Notes: generated by a model from the sequence alone, not told the origin. A stretch of DNA of 64,000 nt from Halalkalibacter oceani (GCF_040544555.1 NZ_JBEPKD010000011.1:1-64000); one strand, 5' to 3'. Numbered from the stretch's first letter, positions 1-9,834 are shown. Program-made: numbers and translations.

Positions 1-180
1 ACACAAAGAATCATTACTCAATCGTTAAAAAAGGATGTTGGCAAGTAGCTACATTTTTAACTGCCAAATCATACATTTCCTACTTGCCAAATACAAGTAT
101 GAATCAAAAGAATTCGTTACCATTATTGTTTTCATTGGTAATTATAAAAACAAAGTCAGAATGAATACTTTAGCTTTTAA

Positions 181-214
181 CGAAAGGAGCTTACCCGCAG
201 GCAAGCTCCTTTCG
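181..214. terminator. Hairpin downstream of the MalT-like regulator
   Basis: A perfect 12-bp inverted repeat (CGAAAGGAGCTT / AAGCTCCTTTCG) with a 10-nt loop lies 37 bp past the stop of the minus-strand regulator. No good T-run follows on either strand, so it is a terminator-like or transcript-end hairpin rather than a classic intrinsic terminator. Apart from it I see nothing firm in bases 1-250; a 60-codon frame at 35-217 runs through the hairpin and has no ribosome site. Confidence 0.5.
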
Positions 215-250
215 TGAATAGACGATGCTCTATATAAGAATGGAATGAAT

Positions 251-2839
251 TCATTCCAATAGCTCAAGGTTCCGAGCAGCAATTAAGGCCTGGGTTCTGG
301 AGGAGACTCCGAGCTTTTCATACAGGCGGGAAAGGTACACCCGCACGGTGCCTGGGGATAAGGCAAGTTCTTCGGCCATTTGCTTGTTGGTTGCCCCTTG
401 GTTCAGCAGACGGAGAAGATTTATTTCATTGCGGTTCAATGGCTCGGCGAGCTCTTCCTTATGCTGCTTTTGGGACATGATTTCTTTTGGAAATGATGCA
501 ACTAACTGGTGGACATAGTTCTCAGTCACTTCTGAAGAAGGAAACATGGAAGGTTCGTGCTGTTTCACTTTTAAATAATGCATCAAAACAGCTTTCATGT
601 CAGCTCCATCATCCAGAAAGCTTCGTACATATCGATTTTGTTCGCCTAGCATTAGTGCTTCGTGGATGTGTTGCGTAGCTTTGTCCTTTAGTCCTCGCTG
701 GTATTCTAATAAAGATTGCAAAGCTGAAATTTCCACTAGGCTCGAGATTAGTTGCTCTCTTGCCGCCTGAGGCTTCATTCGCTCCAGAAGGCGGAGCGCT
801 TCCGCTTCCTTGCGTTGCTTGCCGAGCAGACGCACCAGTGCTATATTAGCATATTCTTGGTTGAAAGCTGGGTACGCCTCGGCGGTTAAGCCTAGTTTTT
901 CGGCTTCTTTTTTTGCTTGTATGAGCCGGCCTTCGAGCAGGTACAATCGAATTTGAAAAGCATGAAGCAGTCGCAGCCAGTGGGCTTCGGAAGTAGACTG
1001 GATCGCATCACGAATCCGTTCGTGAGCAAGATCAAAATTTTGGTCGACGATGTGGAAGCGTGCTTGCATAATCACCAGTGGAATGAACAATCCGGGAACT
1101 GGCATCTGCAACGTATTTCTTTCGACCTCATTCAGTAGCTTGCGGCTTTTGTCCAACTCGTTCCATTCGTAATAGCCTTCGCACAAAGATTGTTTCACAT
1201 ATAAGTTAATGAGCGATTGTGTCCAGCCATGAGATTCCAGAATTTCATTGAACATGCGACCAATAGTATCTGTGTCGGCAGAGAGAACGCCCTTGAGACC
1301 GAGTGGTGTGCGTCTTACTAGAGGCTCTGACAAGTTGTAATTGTAATTGTAAAAAACAGCGTTCTCCGGCAATATGCGGTCTTGTATACCTTCCACGAAT
1401 TTCAACCACTTTTTGAAGTCCCCATTTAGAAACATCAAGTTGGCTCGAACGAACAGGATGCCACTTTCCAGCTGTCCTTTGCGACTCGGTTTATCTATTG
1501 ACGAGCTTGTCTGCTCCAATGTATCCAATAATCGATCCGCTTCAAGAAAGTCTCTGTTTAACAAGAGCACAAAGGCATACAAGAGAGACATCTCTGGAAT
1601 AAGTAAGGTTTCATCTGGGATGCGCTGGAACCAACGATGCAATGTCTTGTGCTCACCTTTGCGTAGTACATCAGGGAGATGTTGCGCTAAATATTCTTGG
1701 GTCAATTCAAAATCCTGAGCTTCCAATGCATGATGGATGGCATCGTCCATGAAGCCGTATGAGGCGAGGCATTCACTCGCCAAACGATTAGCTCTAAGCC
1801 ATCCTTCAGGGCTGTTCTTTTTAAACATTCCCTGCAGAAACTGCGCAAACAAATGATGATAACGGAACCATCTATTTTGATCGTCAAGTGGGATTAAGAA
1901 CAGGTTTAATTGTTTGATCATCTCCAGCATGTCCCTGCTGTTTGAACGGTTTGTGATTGTATCGATAATCGGAGCATTCATCCTGGAAAGGACAGAGCTG
2001 TCTAACAAGAACGTATACAATTCATCAGGGAGACCTGACATCACTTCCTGAAACAAAAAATCTGAAACGTTTCGATGGTCTCCGTTGAACTCTTGAATAA
2101 AGTGATCGTAGTCGGTTTTTGAACGAATCGAGAGTGTTACCAACTGTAAACCTGCCGCCCAGCCACCCGTCTGTTCATGCAGTTTTCCAATTTGTTGGTG
2201 CGATAACTCGAGCTCGTTAACATTTGTGTAAAACAACTCGGCTTCATCCAAGGTAAATTGAAGTTGCTCCATATCGATGCTACTAACTTCGTTTTGAACA
2301 GTCCATTTGGCTGTAGAAAAGGGTAGCTCTTTGCGGGAAGAAATGATCATATGTATCGTAGACGGGAGGTAATGGATGAAATAGGTAATGCTGTCATGGA
2401 TATGCGCATCATTTATGATGTGGTAATCATCTATAAGAATGGCGATTTCTTCGGAAGACGCAAAAAGTTCATTAATAAGCGAATCTAAAAAGCTATATAT
2501 AGAAGAGCCAGATAAGGCTCGCTCCAGATTATAGATATGTTCTCGGTTTAATTGAGGTAGCACAGATGCTATGGCATGAAGGATATAGCGCCAAAACCTG
2601 ACCGTATCATTATCCATCTCATCGAGAGAAAGCCAGACACAAGGTAGCGAATTTGAATCCGCCCATTGAGTCAACAACGTAGTCTTTCCGAAACCAGCGG
2701 GAGCCGTTACGATTGTCAATCTACCCTTCGATCCAGCATTAAGGGTATCCAATAAACGACTTCGTAAAACACTGCTATCTTTTGGAACAGGCAGGGTGAT
2801 TTTTGTTTTTAGAATCGTTGGCTGAATTTGATTGGTCAT
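251..2839 (-). CDS. MalT-like LuxR-family ATP-dependent transcriptional regulator
   Basis: Large (862 aa) regulator of the LAL/MalT class (ATP-binding regulators of the LuxR family). Seen: a Walker A motif (APAGFGKTT, about residues 46-54), a Walker B-like ILIDDYH stretch near 135, a long helical TPR-like middle, and a C-terminal LuxR helix-turn-helix over the last 65 residues (NKQMAEELALSPGTVRVYLSRL). In the family, NTP and an inducer drive assembly on target promoters. The start is ATG 2839, preceded by GGTGAGG at good spacing; the frame is open 23 codons further upstream without a better ribosome site. It is divergent from the secreted repeat protein at 2984, which may be its target (inference). 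Inducer unknown. Confidence 0.9.
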   Translation of the reverse strand: MTNQIQPTILKTKITLPVPKDSSVLRSRLLDTLNAGSKGRLTIVTAPAGFGKTTLLTQWADSNSLPCVWLSLDEMDNDTVRFWRYILHAIASVLPQLNREHIYNLERALSGSSIYSFLDSLINELFASSEEIAILIDDYHIINDAHIHDSITYFIHYLPSTIHMIISSRKELPFSTAKWTVQNEVSSIDMEQLQFTLDEAELFYTNVNELELSHQQIGKLHEQTGGWAAGLQLVTLSIRSKTDYDHFIQEFNGDHRNVSDFLFQEVMSGLPDELYTFLLDSSVLSRMNAPIIDTITNRSNSRDMLEMIKQLNLFLIPLDDQNRWFRYHHLFAQFLQGMFKKNSPEGWLRANRLASECLASYGFMDDAIHHALEAQDFELTQEYLAQHLPDVLRKGEHKTLHRWFQRIPDETLLIPEMSLLYAFVLLLNRDFLEADRLLDTLEQTSSSIDKPSRKGQLESGILFVRANLMFLNGDFKKWLKFVEGIQDRILPENAVFYNYNYNLSEPLVRRTPLGLKGVLSADTDTIGRMFNEILESHGWTQSLINLYVKQSLCEGYYEWNELDKSRKLLNEVERNTLQMPVPGLFIPLVIMQARFHIVDQNFDLAHERIRDAIQSTSEAHWLRLLHAFQIRLYLLEGRLIQAKKEAEKLGLTAEAYPAFNQEYANIALVRLLGKQRKEAEALRLLERMKPQAAREQLISSLVEISALQSLLEYQRGLKDKATQHIHEALMLGEQNRYVRSFLDDGADMKAVLMHYLKVKQHEPSMFPSSEVTENYVHQLVASFPKEIMSQKQHKEELAEPLNRNEINLLRLLNQGATNKQMAEELALSPGTVRVYLSRLYEKLGVSSRTQALIAARNLELLE

Positions 2840-2983
2840 GATTACCTCACCGTGTAATTTAGAATATTCGATATACTCATTATACAAAAGTCTGAAAAAA
2901 ATTAACATTCGTCAATTTCATTTTTCTCTTTCTTTACTTATAATGAGGTGCGACTTAGCTATGGAAAAAAAGGAGAGAGTACT
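2840..2983. promoter_or_regulatory. Divergent promoter region, MalT-like gene / secreted repeat protein
   Basis: AT-rich 144-bp gap between two divergent genes. On the + strand TATAAT (2939-2944) lies 17 nt after a weak TTTCAT (2916-2921). On the minus strand the complement shows TATAAT near 2872-2877. The shared region is the natural place for control of the secreted protein by the MalT-like regulator; no dyad operator was recognised. Confidence 0.35.
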
Positions 2984-5881
2984 GTGAAAATTGTAGAGTA
3001 TAAAAGGCGAGCCACAGTAATTGTCCTCATTGTCTTACTGGTGTTCAGTTTCCTCGGTTTTTTGAGGATAGCGAATCAAGAAGTTTATGCCAACACAAAC
3101 ACAAGTTTGTATTATACATTGGGTGACCCTGAGTATAGTGTGATGCAAATGAACTTGCAAAATGGTTCCGCTCCTGAGACGCTTGCTAAGCAAGGTGCTT
3201 TTTTTGAACCTAGAGCGATTGCTGTTGATTCAGAAGGTGGATACATCTACTATTCAGCGAGAGATCGTATATACAAAATGAAGCAGGATACATTACAAGA
3301 AGTTGCTCAATATGACAACCCTAGTGGTTATGTAATAAATGAGTTCGCTTTGGATGCCAGTAATCATAAGTTGTACTTTTCAGATGCCTATGGAGATGGA
3401 TCAGGAACGTTTTTTTCAAGAGTGTTAGTCCTAGACTTAACGAATGGTTCCATCGATCTGCTCTATGATACGCCTACCGATGGCTTTGTCTTTCTTTTTG
3501 GGCTCTCGGTTTCCCATAATGGGGACTATCTTTATTTTCAAATAAGGGATTTATATGGTGATTCTAGTATTTATCGCATGGATACAGGAGGATTGAATGT
3601 CGAGGAATGGATTTCGGATATTGGGAACCCCATTCGTGCAGTTGTTGATCCAACAACCGATGAGCTTTATTTTTCTGATGAGAGGATGATTCGCAAAGCT
3701 AGCTTGAGTACAGGAGCTGTACAGAGTGAGCCTTATTATTCAGGAGAGCACCATATTTCAGCTATTGCGCGAGATCCAAGTGATGGGACGATTTACTTTG
3801 GTATATCCGACAATACGTTTGTCATCTCTATGTATCGAGTGATTTCAAGTAGTGAGGCAGAACTTGTTGTTGCCGATATAGGTCGTGTCAATGACATGGT
3901 CATTGCAGAGGCGCCCCAGCCCCTCACCTATACCTTAGAGCCGATTGACGATATAAAACTTCCAGATCTTGTTGAAGGGTATAAGCCGGAAGATAAATGG
4001 CCTAGAAACATTCTTCTTAGAAATACTGGAGCGGGTACGTTGAGGAATGTTTATGCAAGTATAGATGGTCCAGGTAAAGATGCTTTTATTTTGCAACAAC
4101 CTTATTCACCGATAGAGACAACGACCAATATGTCAATAGAAGCGAAGAATGAATTAGCAGCGGGAAACTATAGAGCTACGGTCACGATAACAGCTGACAA
4201 TATGGAGCCTGTGAGTTTTCAAGTTACTCAAGAGGTCCATACCTACTCGATAGCGCCAATTAACGATCAGACATTGACGGAGCTTGTGTCTGGATATGCA
4301 TCGGGAACACAAGAGACGAGAAGTGTGGAGGTCGTGAGGACGGGTACGGGCATACCTAGAAATGTATCCGCCAACATAAGCGGGACGAATGCAGAGGCCT
4401 TTGAGATCACCCAACCAGCAACCACGATAGTTGGAGAATCTTCCTCATTTACTGTGAAAGCGAAGGATGAGCTAACGTCAGGCTTGTATACAGCAACAAT
4501 TACGATCACAGCCGACCATATACAACCAATGAGCTTTCAAGTGACGCAAACTATACTTCCATCGACTGAGGCAAGGTTGGGAGGATTGAGTATAGCTGAG
4601 GGCACGCTCACCCCTTCCTTTGATCCCGACGTCATGCATTATACAGCTCATGTTCCGCATGAGCGCGATAGTATAACGCTTGCAGCATCCACACTCCATA
4701 CACAGGCAACTTATACGGTCTACAACGCCGAAAGGGAAATCGTGACAGGACCTGCGGCATTAACGGTTGGAAAGAACCTGTTTGAAATTCACGTAACAGC
4801 TGAAGACGGTGAGGCTACTGAGATTTACGTGATTGAAGTAACACGAGCGCCTTCTAGCAATGCGGACATTCATTCACTAAGCTTGAAAGGCATCACACTA
4901 AATGAGACGGTAAGTGCGGATGTTTATCAATATACAGCAACAGTACCCAATGGGGTGGCTGTAACAGATCTTCAGGTGGAGACAGTGGATATGAATGCCT
5001 CGGTCAGTGCTTTGACCGTTAACGGAGCGTTAGCGGACAATCCAATTCCATTGACAGTAGGCTCCAATAGAATTGAGGTCACCATTCTGGCTCAAGATGG
5101 CGTAACCGAGCAAACCTACACGATCATTGTTACAAGGGTAGCTTCCGATAATGTGCTGTTGAGCAGTCTCGACGTAAACGAAGGTATACTGTCTCCGACC
5201 TTCGACCCGTCAATCTACGCCTATTCTATAGAGGTTTCTCATAATACAACGTCAGTGAGTATCACGCCTGTGGTCGATCATAAAAATGCCAAATTAAAGA
5301 TTAATGGAGAGCCACAAGCAAGTGGTGCCCCGATCAGGATACCACTAAAGGTCGGAACCACGAACGTGCTTATCGAGATTGAAGCCGAGAACGGGATTCA
5401 TTCATCGACCTACACGCTAGCGATTCAGAGAGCTGCAAACAGCAATGCTGCACTTGAGGATTTAAAACTAATCGGTGGAACGTTGTCACCGGTTTTCGCT
5501 GCCGATCAGCTCACCTACGATGTGGCTGTACCTTATTCGGTTTCACAGGTAAGCGTCTTAGCAACAGCTTATGATCCGTATGCTGTCTTAAGGATGAATG
5601 GCCATATCGCTTTAAGCGGTGAACCTTCTGCTCCTATTGAACTTGAAGTGGGAAGCAATATGATTACGGTTGAAGTGACGGCACAAGACGGGATGACAGT
5701 GCAGGAATATCAGATCAACGTCAATCGGTCGAAGAAGTCGAATAACAGCAATCCCCCACAAAGGGATAAGAAAGAAATTCCAGATGACTCTCCAGAATTA
5801 TTCATAGATGAGCTCAGAGCACAATTTCAAATGGTGACGGAATTATTTAGGTCTTATTTGAGGTCAATAGGTATCTTTTGA
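2984..5881 (+). CDS. Secreted repeat protein: YWTD-like propeller plus four cadherin-like beta-sandwich domains
   Basis: About 965 aa, extracellular. A signal peptide (hydrophobic about residues 10-27, cleavage near VYA) is followed by about 290 residues with recurring IYYS/LYFS/IYFG strands typical of YWTD/NHL-type propellers. Then come two about 105-residue repeats (starting YTLEPIDD and YSIAPIND, each ending SFQVTQ) and four about 95-residue cadherin-like beta-sandwich repeats (PF12733 type: LSxxEGxLxPxFDPxxxxYxxxV, then VGxNxxxxxVTAxDG). A Ser/Asn/Pro linker and short helical tail end the protein; no LPXTG or SLH anchor is seen. The start is GTG 2984 behind AAAGGAGAG; the upstream GTG at 2948 lacks one. 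Likely cell-surface binding or adhesion; exact role unknown. Confidence 0.85.
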   Translation: MKIVEYKRRATVIVLIVLLVFSFLGFLRIANQEVYANTNTSLYYTLGDPEYSVMQMNLQNGSAPETLAKQGAFFEPRAIAVDSEGGYIYYSARDRIYKMKQDTLQEVAQYDNPSGYVINEFALDASNHKLYFSDAYGDGSGTFFSRVLVLDLTNGSIDLLYDTPTDGFVFLFGLSVSHNGDYLYFQIRDLYGDSSIYRMDTGGLNVEEWISDIGNPIRAVVDPTTDELYFSDERMIRKASLSTGAVQSEPYYSGEHHISAIARDPSDGTIYFGISDNTFVISMYRVISSSEAELVVADIGRVNDMVIAEAPQPLTYTLEPIDDIKLPDLVEGYKPEDKWPRNILLRNTGAGTLRNVYASIDGPGKDAFILQQPYSPIETTTNMSIEAKNELAAGNYRATVTITADNMEPVSFQVTQEVHTYSIAPINDQTLTELVSGYASGTQETRSVEVVRTGTGIPRNVSANISGTNAEAFEITQPATTIVGESSSFTVKAKDELTSGLYTATITITADHIQPMSFQVTQTILPSTEARLGGLSIAEGTLTPSFDPDVMHYTAHVPHERDSITLAASTLHTQATYTVYNAEREIVTGPAALTVGKNLFEIHVTAEDGEATEIYVIEVTRAPSSNADIHSLSLKGITLNETVSADVYQYTATVPNGVAVTDLQVETVDMNASVSALTVNGALADNPIPLTVGSNRIEVTILAQDGVTEQTYTIIVTRVASDNVLLSSLDVNEGILSPTFDPSIYAYSIEVSHNTTSVSITPVVDHKNAKLKINGEPQASGAPIRIPLKVGTTNVLIEIEAENGIHSSTYTLAIQRAANSNAALEDLKLIGGTLSPVFAADQLTYDVAVPYSVSQVSVLATAYDPYAVLRMNGHIALSGEPSAPIELEVGSNMITVEVTAQDGMTVQEYQINVNRSKKSNNSNPPQRDKKEIPDDSPELFIDELRAQFQMVTELFRSYLRSIGIF

Positions 5882-6297
5882 AGTTAGGTCTTGAACAAGT
5901 GGAAGAAACCTCGGCTGATGTTACGATTAATTTTTCACCTGGGGAGTACCATGTAATTAAACACGTGAGCTCAAAAGGGATTAAGAATGAAAAAGGGAAG
6001 TATGGAGCAAAATTTTCTTTCCTTGAGAGGAGAAAGTAAAAAAATGTGTCGTTTGCTGAAGAAACAATTGTTGCTCGGATTAGCTTTCCAAAGCGTTGAG
6101 CAAGAGGTGGGTGTAGCCTCTCAGTCTTTTTCCTTTGATGATGGTTCAGCTGACGGCCCTTTTCTTATTGAACCGCAGAGCAGCTGAATGCTGTAAATGG
6201 GGAAAAGGAGCGACTCGCGCAGAGACGGCGGTTCTTCTTAGCCGAATGTTAGAAAGCATTGGTTCGAATTGACGAAAAATATGTTACAAAATAAAAT
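5882..6297 (+). other. Probable decayed coding remnants
   Basis: No convincing gene. One frame (5851-6039) reads 62 codons without a proper start, overlapping the end of the previous gene in another frame, and stops at AGGAGAAAGTAA. A second frame from 5987 or 6044 to 6187 encodes 66 or fewer residues with no recognised family. Codon use looks gene-like but starts and ribosome sites are poor, so I read this as fragments of older genes, possibly the former 3' neighbour or tail of the secreted protein. Confidence 0.3.
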
Positions 6298-6342
6298 CTC
6301 CATCGTGCCACTATCTAAGGTGGTATCGATGGAGGTTTTTTT
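6298..6342 (+). terminator. Intrinsic terminator
   Basis: CTCCATCG / CGATGGAG outer stem with an inner GCCAC / GGTGG stem and a T-run (6336-6342). It is the first good terminator after the secreted repeat protein, about 420 bp past its stop, which suggests the transcript once extended through the decayed stretch. Confidence 0.8.
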
Positions 6343-6426
6343 GGCAGAAGGATCTTATAACGGTGTTTCGCTGGAATTTCCAAGATCGACTGAAATTGCG
6401 GGATAACAGCTTAACTAGTTTTTGGT

Positions 6427-6573
6427 ATGATAATCAAAAATGTAGAAGAAATGGGCTGGCGTCTTTTTGTTCAAGTCATGACAGATGAAGAAGGCAACCA
6501 CTTTACCAAAAAAGACAACCCTAATAGTGAAATTCGCATGATCTCTTCTTCTGCGTACATACTATCCTTATAA
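6427..6573 (+). CDS. Small ORF of unknown function, possibly a fragment
   Basis: 48-codon ORF beginning MIIKNVEEMGWRLFVQVMTD with polar, gene-like composition. There is no Shine-Dalgarno sequence before ATG 6427, and a stop lies five codons upstream in frame. It ends 23 nt before the hydrolase start. I do not recognise a family; it may be the remnant of a longer protein or a non-coding frame. Confidence 0.25.
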   Translation: MIIKNVEEMGWRLFVQVMTDEEGNHFTKKDNPNSEIRMISSSAYILSL

Positions 6574-6596
6574 ATGACTGGGCGGAGATGAGGAAA

Positions 6597-7436
6597 ATGA
6601 CGGAAAACCAACTTAAACATACATATTTGGTCATCGATCATCTTCGCGTCTATTGTGAGTATTGGATCGATCAGAGCAAGCCGGCGATGTTTCTGATTCA
6701 CGGCTTTGCCTCTTCCACCTATACATTTCACCGTTTGATACCCCTGCTTAAGGAGCATTTTTCAATTTTCGCGATTGACCTTCCGGGGTTTGGCCGGAGT
6801 GACAAATCAACCTCATTTACCTATTCGTTTCAAAATTATGCGCAACTTGTAGCGAAGTGCCTGAAATATTTCGGCCTAGAGCGGGTCATTATCGTCGGTC
6901 ATTCGATGGGCGGGCAGATCGCCTTGTATACGGCGAAATTAGTTCCGGATCAAGTCGATAAATTGGTGCTGCTAAATAGTTCCGGCTATTTGAAAAAAGT
7001 AAAGAAATCCCTGATGTACAGTTCATATATGCCCTTTTTTCCTGCTTTCGTTCAGTGGTATGTCGGACGGAAGGAAGTAAAGGACTATTTGGAAAATGTG
7101 CTGTATAACAAAGCACTAATTACCGCAGACATGATTGAGGAGTTCGGCCGACCGCTTAAGGAAAGAAACTTCTATAAATCACTCGTCCGGCTGGCGCGCC
7201 ATCGTGAGGGTGACCTGACGACGGAACAGCTGCGCGACATTAGAAAACCGACCTTGCTTTTGTGGGGCGAAGAGGATAAGGTCGTCCCTGTGGCGGTTGG
7301 CAGACGCCTTGTGAAGGAACTGCCTGAAGCGGAGCTGATTACTTACAAGCACACAGGTCATCTGCTTTCGATTGAAAAGCCGCTTGATGTTGTGACGGAT
7401 ATAGTAAGGTATACATGTAGAACCAATTTAGTCTAA
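6597..7436 (+). CDS. Alpha/beta hydrolase fold protein
   Basis: 279 aa. It shows the fold landmarks in order: oxyanion-side FLIHGFASS (near 36), nucleophile elbow GHSMGG (Ser near 103), acid LLWGEEDKV (near 228) and catalytic His in KHTGHLLS (near 256). The family includes esterases, lipases, haloperoxidases and C-C hydrolases; the substrate is unresolved. ATG 6597 sits 9 nt after GGCGGAG; an alternative ATG at 6588 overlaps that ribosome site. It is 117 bp upstream of the GalU gene on the same strand, so it may act on acyl groups of the lipids or polymers this cluster appears to make (inference). Confidence 0.85.
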   Translation: MTENQLKHTYLVIDHLRVYCEYWIDQSKPAMFLIHGFASSTYTFHRLIPLLKEHFSIFAIDLPGFGRSDKSTSFTYSFQNYAQLVAKCLKYFGLERVIIVGHSMGGQIALYTAKLVPDQVDKLVLLNSSGYLKKVKKSLMYSSYMPFFPAFVQWYVGRKEVKDYLENVLYNKALITADMIEEFGRPLKERNFYKSLVRLARHREGDLTTEQLRDIRKPTLLLWGEEDKVVPVAVGRRLVKELPEAELITYKHTGHLLSIEKPLDVVTDIVRYTCRTNLV

Positions 7437-7553
7437 AGTTTTCGTAAAAGTCGGGTAAAAAGCGGGGCCTGGATCTTTAAAAAAGCTGTACAGTCCCTTA
7501 ATATTCACCTGTTACACTAAAACCTATAAGACGTATGGAATGGGGGTAATGAG

Positions 7554-8435
7554 GTGAAAGTGCGAAAAGCGATCATCCCTGCGGGGGGATTGGGGACCCG
7601 GTTTTTACCTGCTACGAAAGCCCAGCCGAAGGAAATGCTGCCGATCGTCGATAAGCCTACGATTCAATATATTGTCGAGGAAGCTGCCGAGTCCGGCATC
7701 GAGGATATTATTATTGTCAGTGGACGCGGCAAAAGAGCGATTGAGGATCACTTTGACAGCTCCTACGAATTAGAGAGCGTGCTCGCCGGCAAGGAAAAAT
7801 GGCGGCAGCTTGAAGAAGTGAAAACCATTTCGAGCCTGGCCAACATTCATTATATCCGTCAAAAAGAGCCGTTAGGACTCGGTCATGCGATTGCGTGCTG
7901 CCAGTCATTTATTGGCGATGAGCCGTTTGCTGTACTGCTCGGGGATGATATTGTCCGTTCGGCTATCCCTTGTACGAAGCAATTAATGACGATTTATGAG
8001 CGCTATCAATCTCCTGTTGTCGGCGTTCAGCCTGTCCGTGACGAAGAAGTATCGAGATACGGAATTGTCGCACCGGCAGGTTTGGAAATCGAACAAGGTG
8101 TGATCGGCGTATCAGACCTGGTTGAAAAACCTTCTCTCCACCACGCGCCATCGAACTATGCACTTATGGGACGTTACATCCTCTTACCCGACATCTTCCC
8201 ACTTCTACACACAATTACGCCTGGTGCAGGAGGCGAAATCCAGTTAACTGACGCTTTGAAACAACTGAATCAATCCCATCATGTGCTTGCTTATCACTTC
8301 CAGGGAAAACGCTATGACATTGGCGATAAGCTCGGCTTTCTGAAAGCAACATTGGACTTTGCCATGGAGCGAGAGGGGCTCAGTCAAGAGTTGAGAGCCT
8401 ACATGGAAGAACTGATGAACGTCACAATCGCGTAA
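7554..8435 (+). CDS. galU: UTP--glucose-1-phosphate uridylyltransferase
   Basis: 293 aa, the usual length of bacterial GalU/GtaB. The N-terminus carries the nucleotidyltransferase signature IIPAGGLGTRFLPATKAQPK, then KEMLPIVDKPTIQY, GLGHAI and LLGDDI, with the VEKP sugar-binding segment near residue 190. It makes UDP-glucose from UTP and glucose-1-phosphate in the cytosol. The start is GTG 7554 behind a GGGGGTAATGAG ribosome region. It is followed 24 bp later by the enzyme that oxidises its product, so the pair forms a UDP-glucuronate module. Bacilli often keep several paralogues (gtaB, yngB, ytdA types). Confidence 0.95.
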   Translation: MKVRKAIIPAGGLGTRFLPATKAQPKEMLPIVDKPTIQYIVEEAAESGIEDIIIVSGRGKRAIEDHFDSSYELESVLAGKEKWRQLEEVKTISSLANIHYIRQKEPLGLGHAIACCQSFIGDEPFAVLLGDDIVRSAIPCTKQLMTIYERYQSPVVGVQPVRDEEVSRYGIVAPAGLEIEQGVIGVSDLVEKPSLHHAPSNYALMGRYILLPDIFPLLHTITPGAGGEIQLTDALKQLNQSHHVLAYHFQGKRYDIGDKLGFLKATLDFAMEREGLSQELRAYMEELMNVTIA

Positions 8436-8459
8436 AGGCGATGAAGGGAGGGGGTCCGC

Positions 8460-9788
8460 ATGCAAATTACCGTTGTTGGGACTGGGTATGTCGGCTTAGT
8501 CACCGGTGTGACCTTTGCCGAGGTTGGCCATGAAGTCATTTGTATCGACGTTGACAGTACGAAAATCAAGATGCTGAAACGGGGCGAGGTGCCGTTTTAT
8601 GAGCCTGGTCTTCAGCAGCTTCTTGTTCATAATCTCGCAAACGGCCGACTGACGTTTACGACTGATGGCGATGAAGCGTATCGCTTGAGAGATGTGATTT
8701 ATGTAGCGGTCGGAACGCCCTCAAAGGCGGATGGCGCAGTGGATGTGAGCTATATGGAGCAGGCCGTAGTTGACGTCGCGAAAGCAATTGAAGAATATAC
8801 GGTCATTGTTATTAAAAGCACTGTACCTGTCGGAACGAATGAACGTGTTCGCGCTATGGTCGCCCAGCATACAAGCTGTCCATTTGATCTTGTCTCCAAT
8901 CCAGAGTTTTTACGGGAAGGCTCGGCGATTTACGATATTTATCATGGGGACCGGATCGTCATTGGCGCAGAACATGAGCGGGCCGCCGAAACGGTGGCGA
9001 TGCTGCACAAGCCGTTTGGCACGCCGATTTTTCATACCGACCCGCGCAGTGCCGAGCTGATCAAATATGCGGCGAACGCTTTTTTGGCGACGAAGATCAG
9101 CTATATCAATGAAATTGCGAATCTATGTGAAAGGCTTGGAGCAAATGTCGACGCTGTCGCGCATGGCATCGGCTTGGACCGGCGGATCGGCGCGCAATTT
9201 TTACAGGCAGGTTTGGGCTACGGCGGCTCCTGTTTTCCGAAGGATACAAGAGCGCTTCTTCATATGGCAGAAACCGCTCAGTCTGATTTGCGGGTGCTCG
9301 CCGCTGCCAGTACCGTAAACGAGCGCCAGCCTTACGTCGTGATCGAGAAATTGAAAAAACGGTTTTCATCATTACGAGGGCTGCGAATCGCCTTATTGGG
9401 ATTGAGCTTCAAACCGAATACAGATGATCTTCGTGAAGCTGTCTCGCTTGTCATTTTGCAGGAATTACAGGCGGCGGGAGCGTCGCTGATCGTGTATGAT
9501 CCGGTCGTCGATCATCCGAAAGGAAACCGTGTTCTCGAACAAGTAATGTTTGCCGGCAGCATCGACGAAGCGCTGTCCGGGGCCGAGGCGAGCATCATCG
9601 TCACGGAGTGGGAGGAAATTAAGGCATTTCCACTTGCCAGGTATAAAGTGTTGATGAAAGAGGCAGTTGTTATCGATGGGCGGAATTGTTATCCTCTGGC
9701 GAAGGCGGAAAAAGCGGGGGTAGAGTATTACTCCATTGGCCGGCCGGCGGTCAATGAGCAGCAGCCGAGCCAGCTGCTGAAGCAATGA
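8460..9788 (+). CDS. ugd: UDP-glucose 6-dehydrogenase
   Basis: 442 aa. Rossmann motif VVGTGYVGLVTG at the N-terminus, VGTPSKADG, a central helix ELIKYAANAFLATKISYINE, the catalytic-cysteine motif GYGGSCFPKDT (Cys near 258), and a C-terminal domain with LGLSFKPNTDDLREA. It catalyses two-step NAD-dependent oxidation of UDP-glucose to UDP-glucuronate. ATG 8460 follows GGGAGGGGG. The spacing to galU (24 bp) and to the glycosyltransferase (46 bp) supports one transcript. It belongs to the TuaD/YwqF group in Bacillus terms; without teichuronate genes here the product more likely feeds the downstream glycosyltransferase. Confidence 0.95.
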   Translation: MQITVVGTGYVGLVTGVTFAEVGHEVICIDVDSTKIKMLKRGEVPFYEPGLQQLLVHNLANGRLTFTTDGDEAYRLRDVIYVAVGTPSKADGAVDVSYMEQAVVDVAKAIEEYTVIVIKSTVPVGTNERVRAMVAQHTSCPFDLVSNPEFLREGSAIYDIYHGDRIVIGAEHERAAETVAMLHKPFGTPIFHTDPRSAELIKYAANAFLATKISYINEIANLCERLGANVDAVAHGIGLDRRIGAQFLQAGLGYGGSCFPKDTRALLHMAETAQSDLRVLAAASTVNERQPYVVIEKLKKRFSSLRGLRIALLGLSFKPNTDDLREAVSLVILQELQAAGASLIVYDPVVDHPKGNRVLEQVMFAGSIDEALSGAEASIIVTEWEEIKAFPLARYKVLMKEAVVIDGRNCYPLAKAEKAGVEYYSIGRPAVNEQQPSQLLKQ

Positions 9789-9834
9789 GAGAGAGGCAGG
9801 CAGTGGTGCCACTATAGATAGGGGGAGTCAAAAG

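Noticed and set aside
35..217. 60-codon + strand frame at the left edge
   Set aside because: No ribosome site, low-complexity AT-rich composition, and it reads through the 12-bp hairpin at 181-214.
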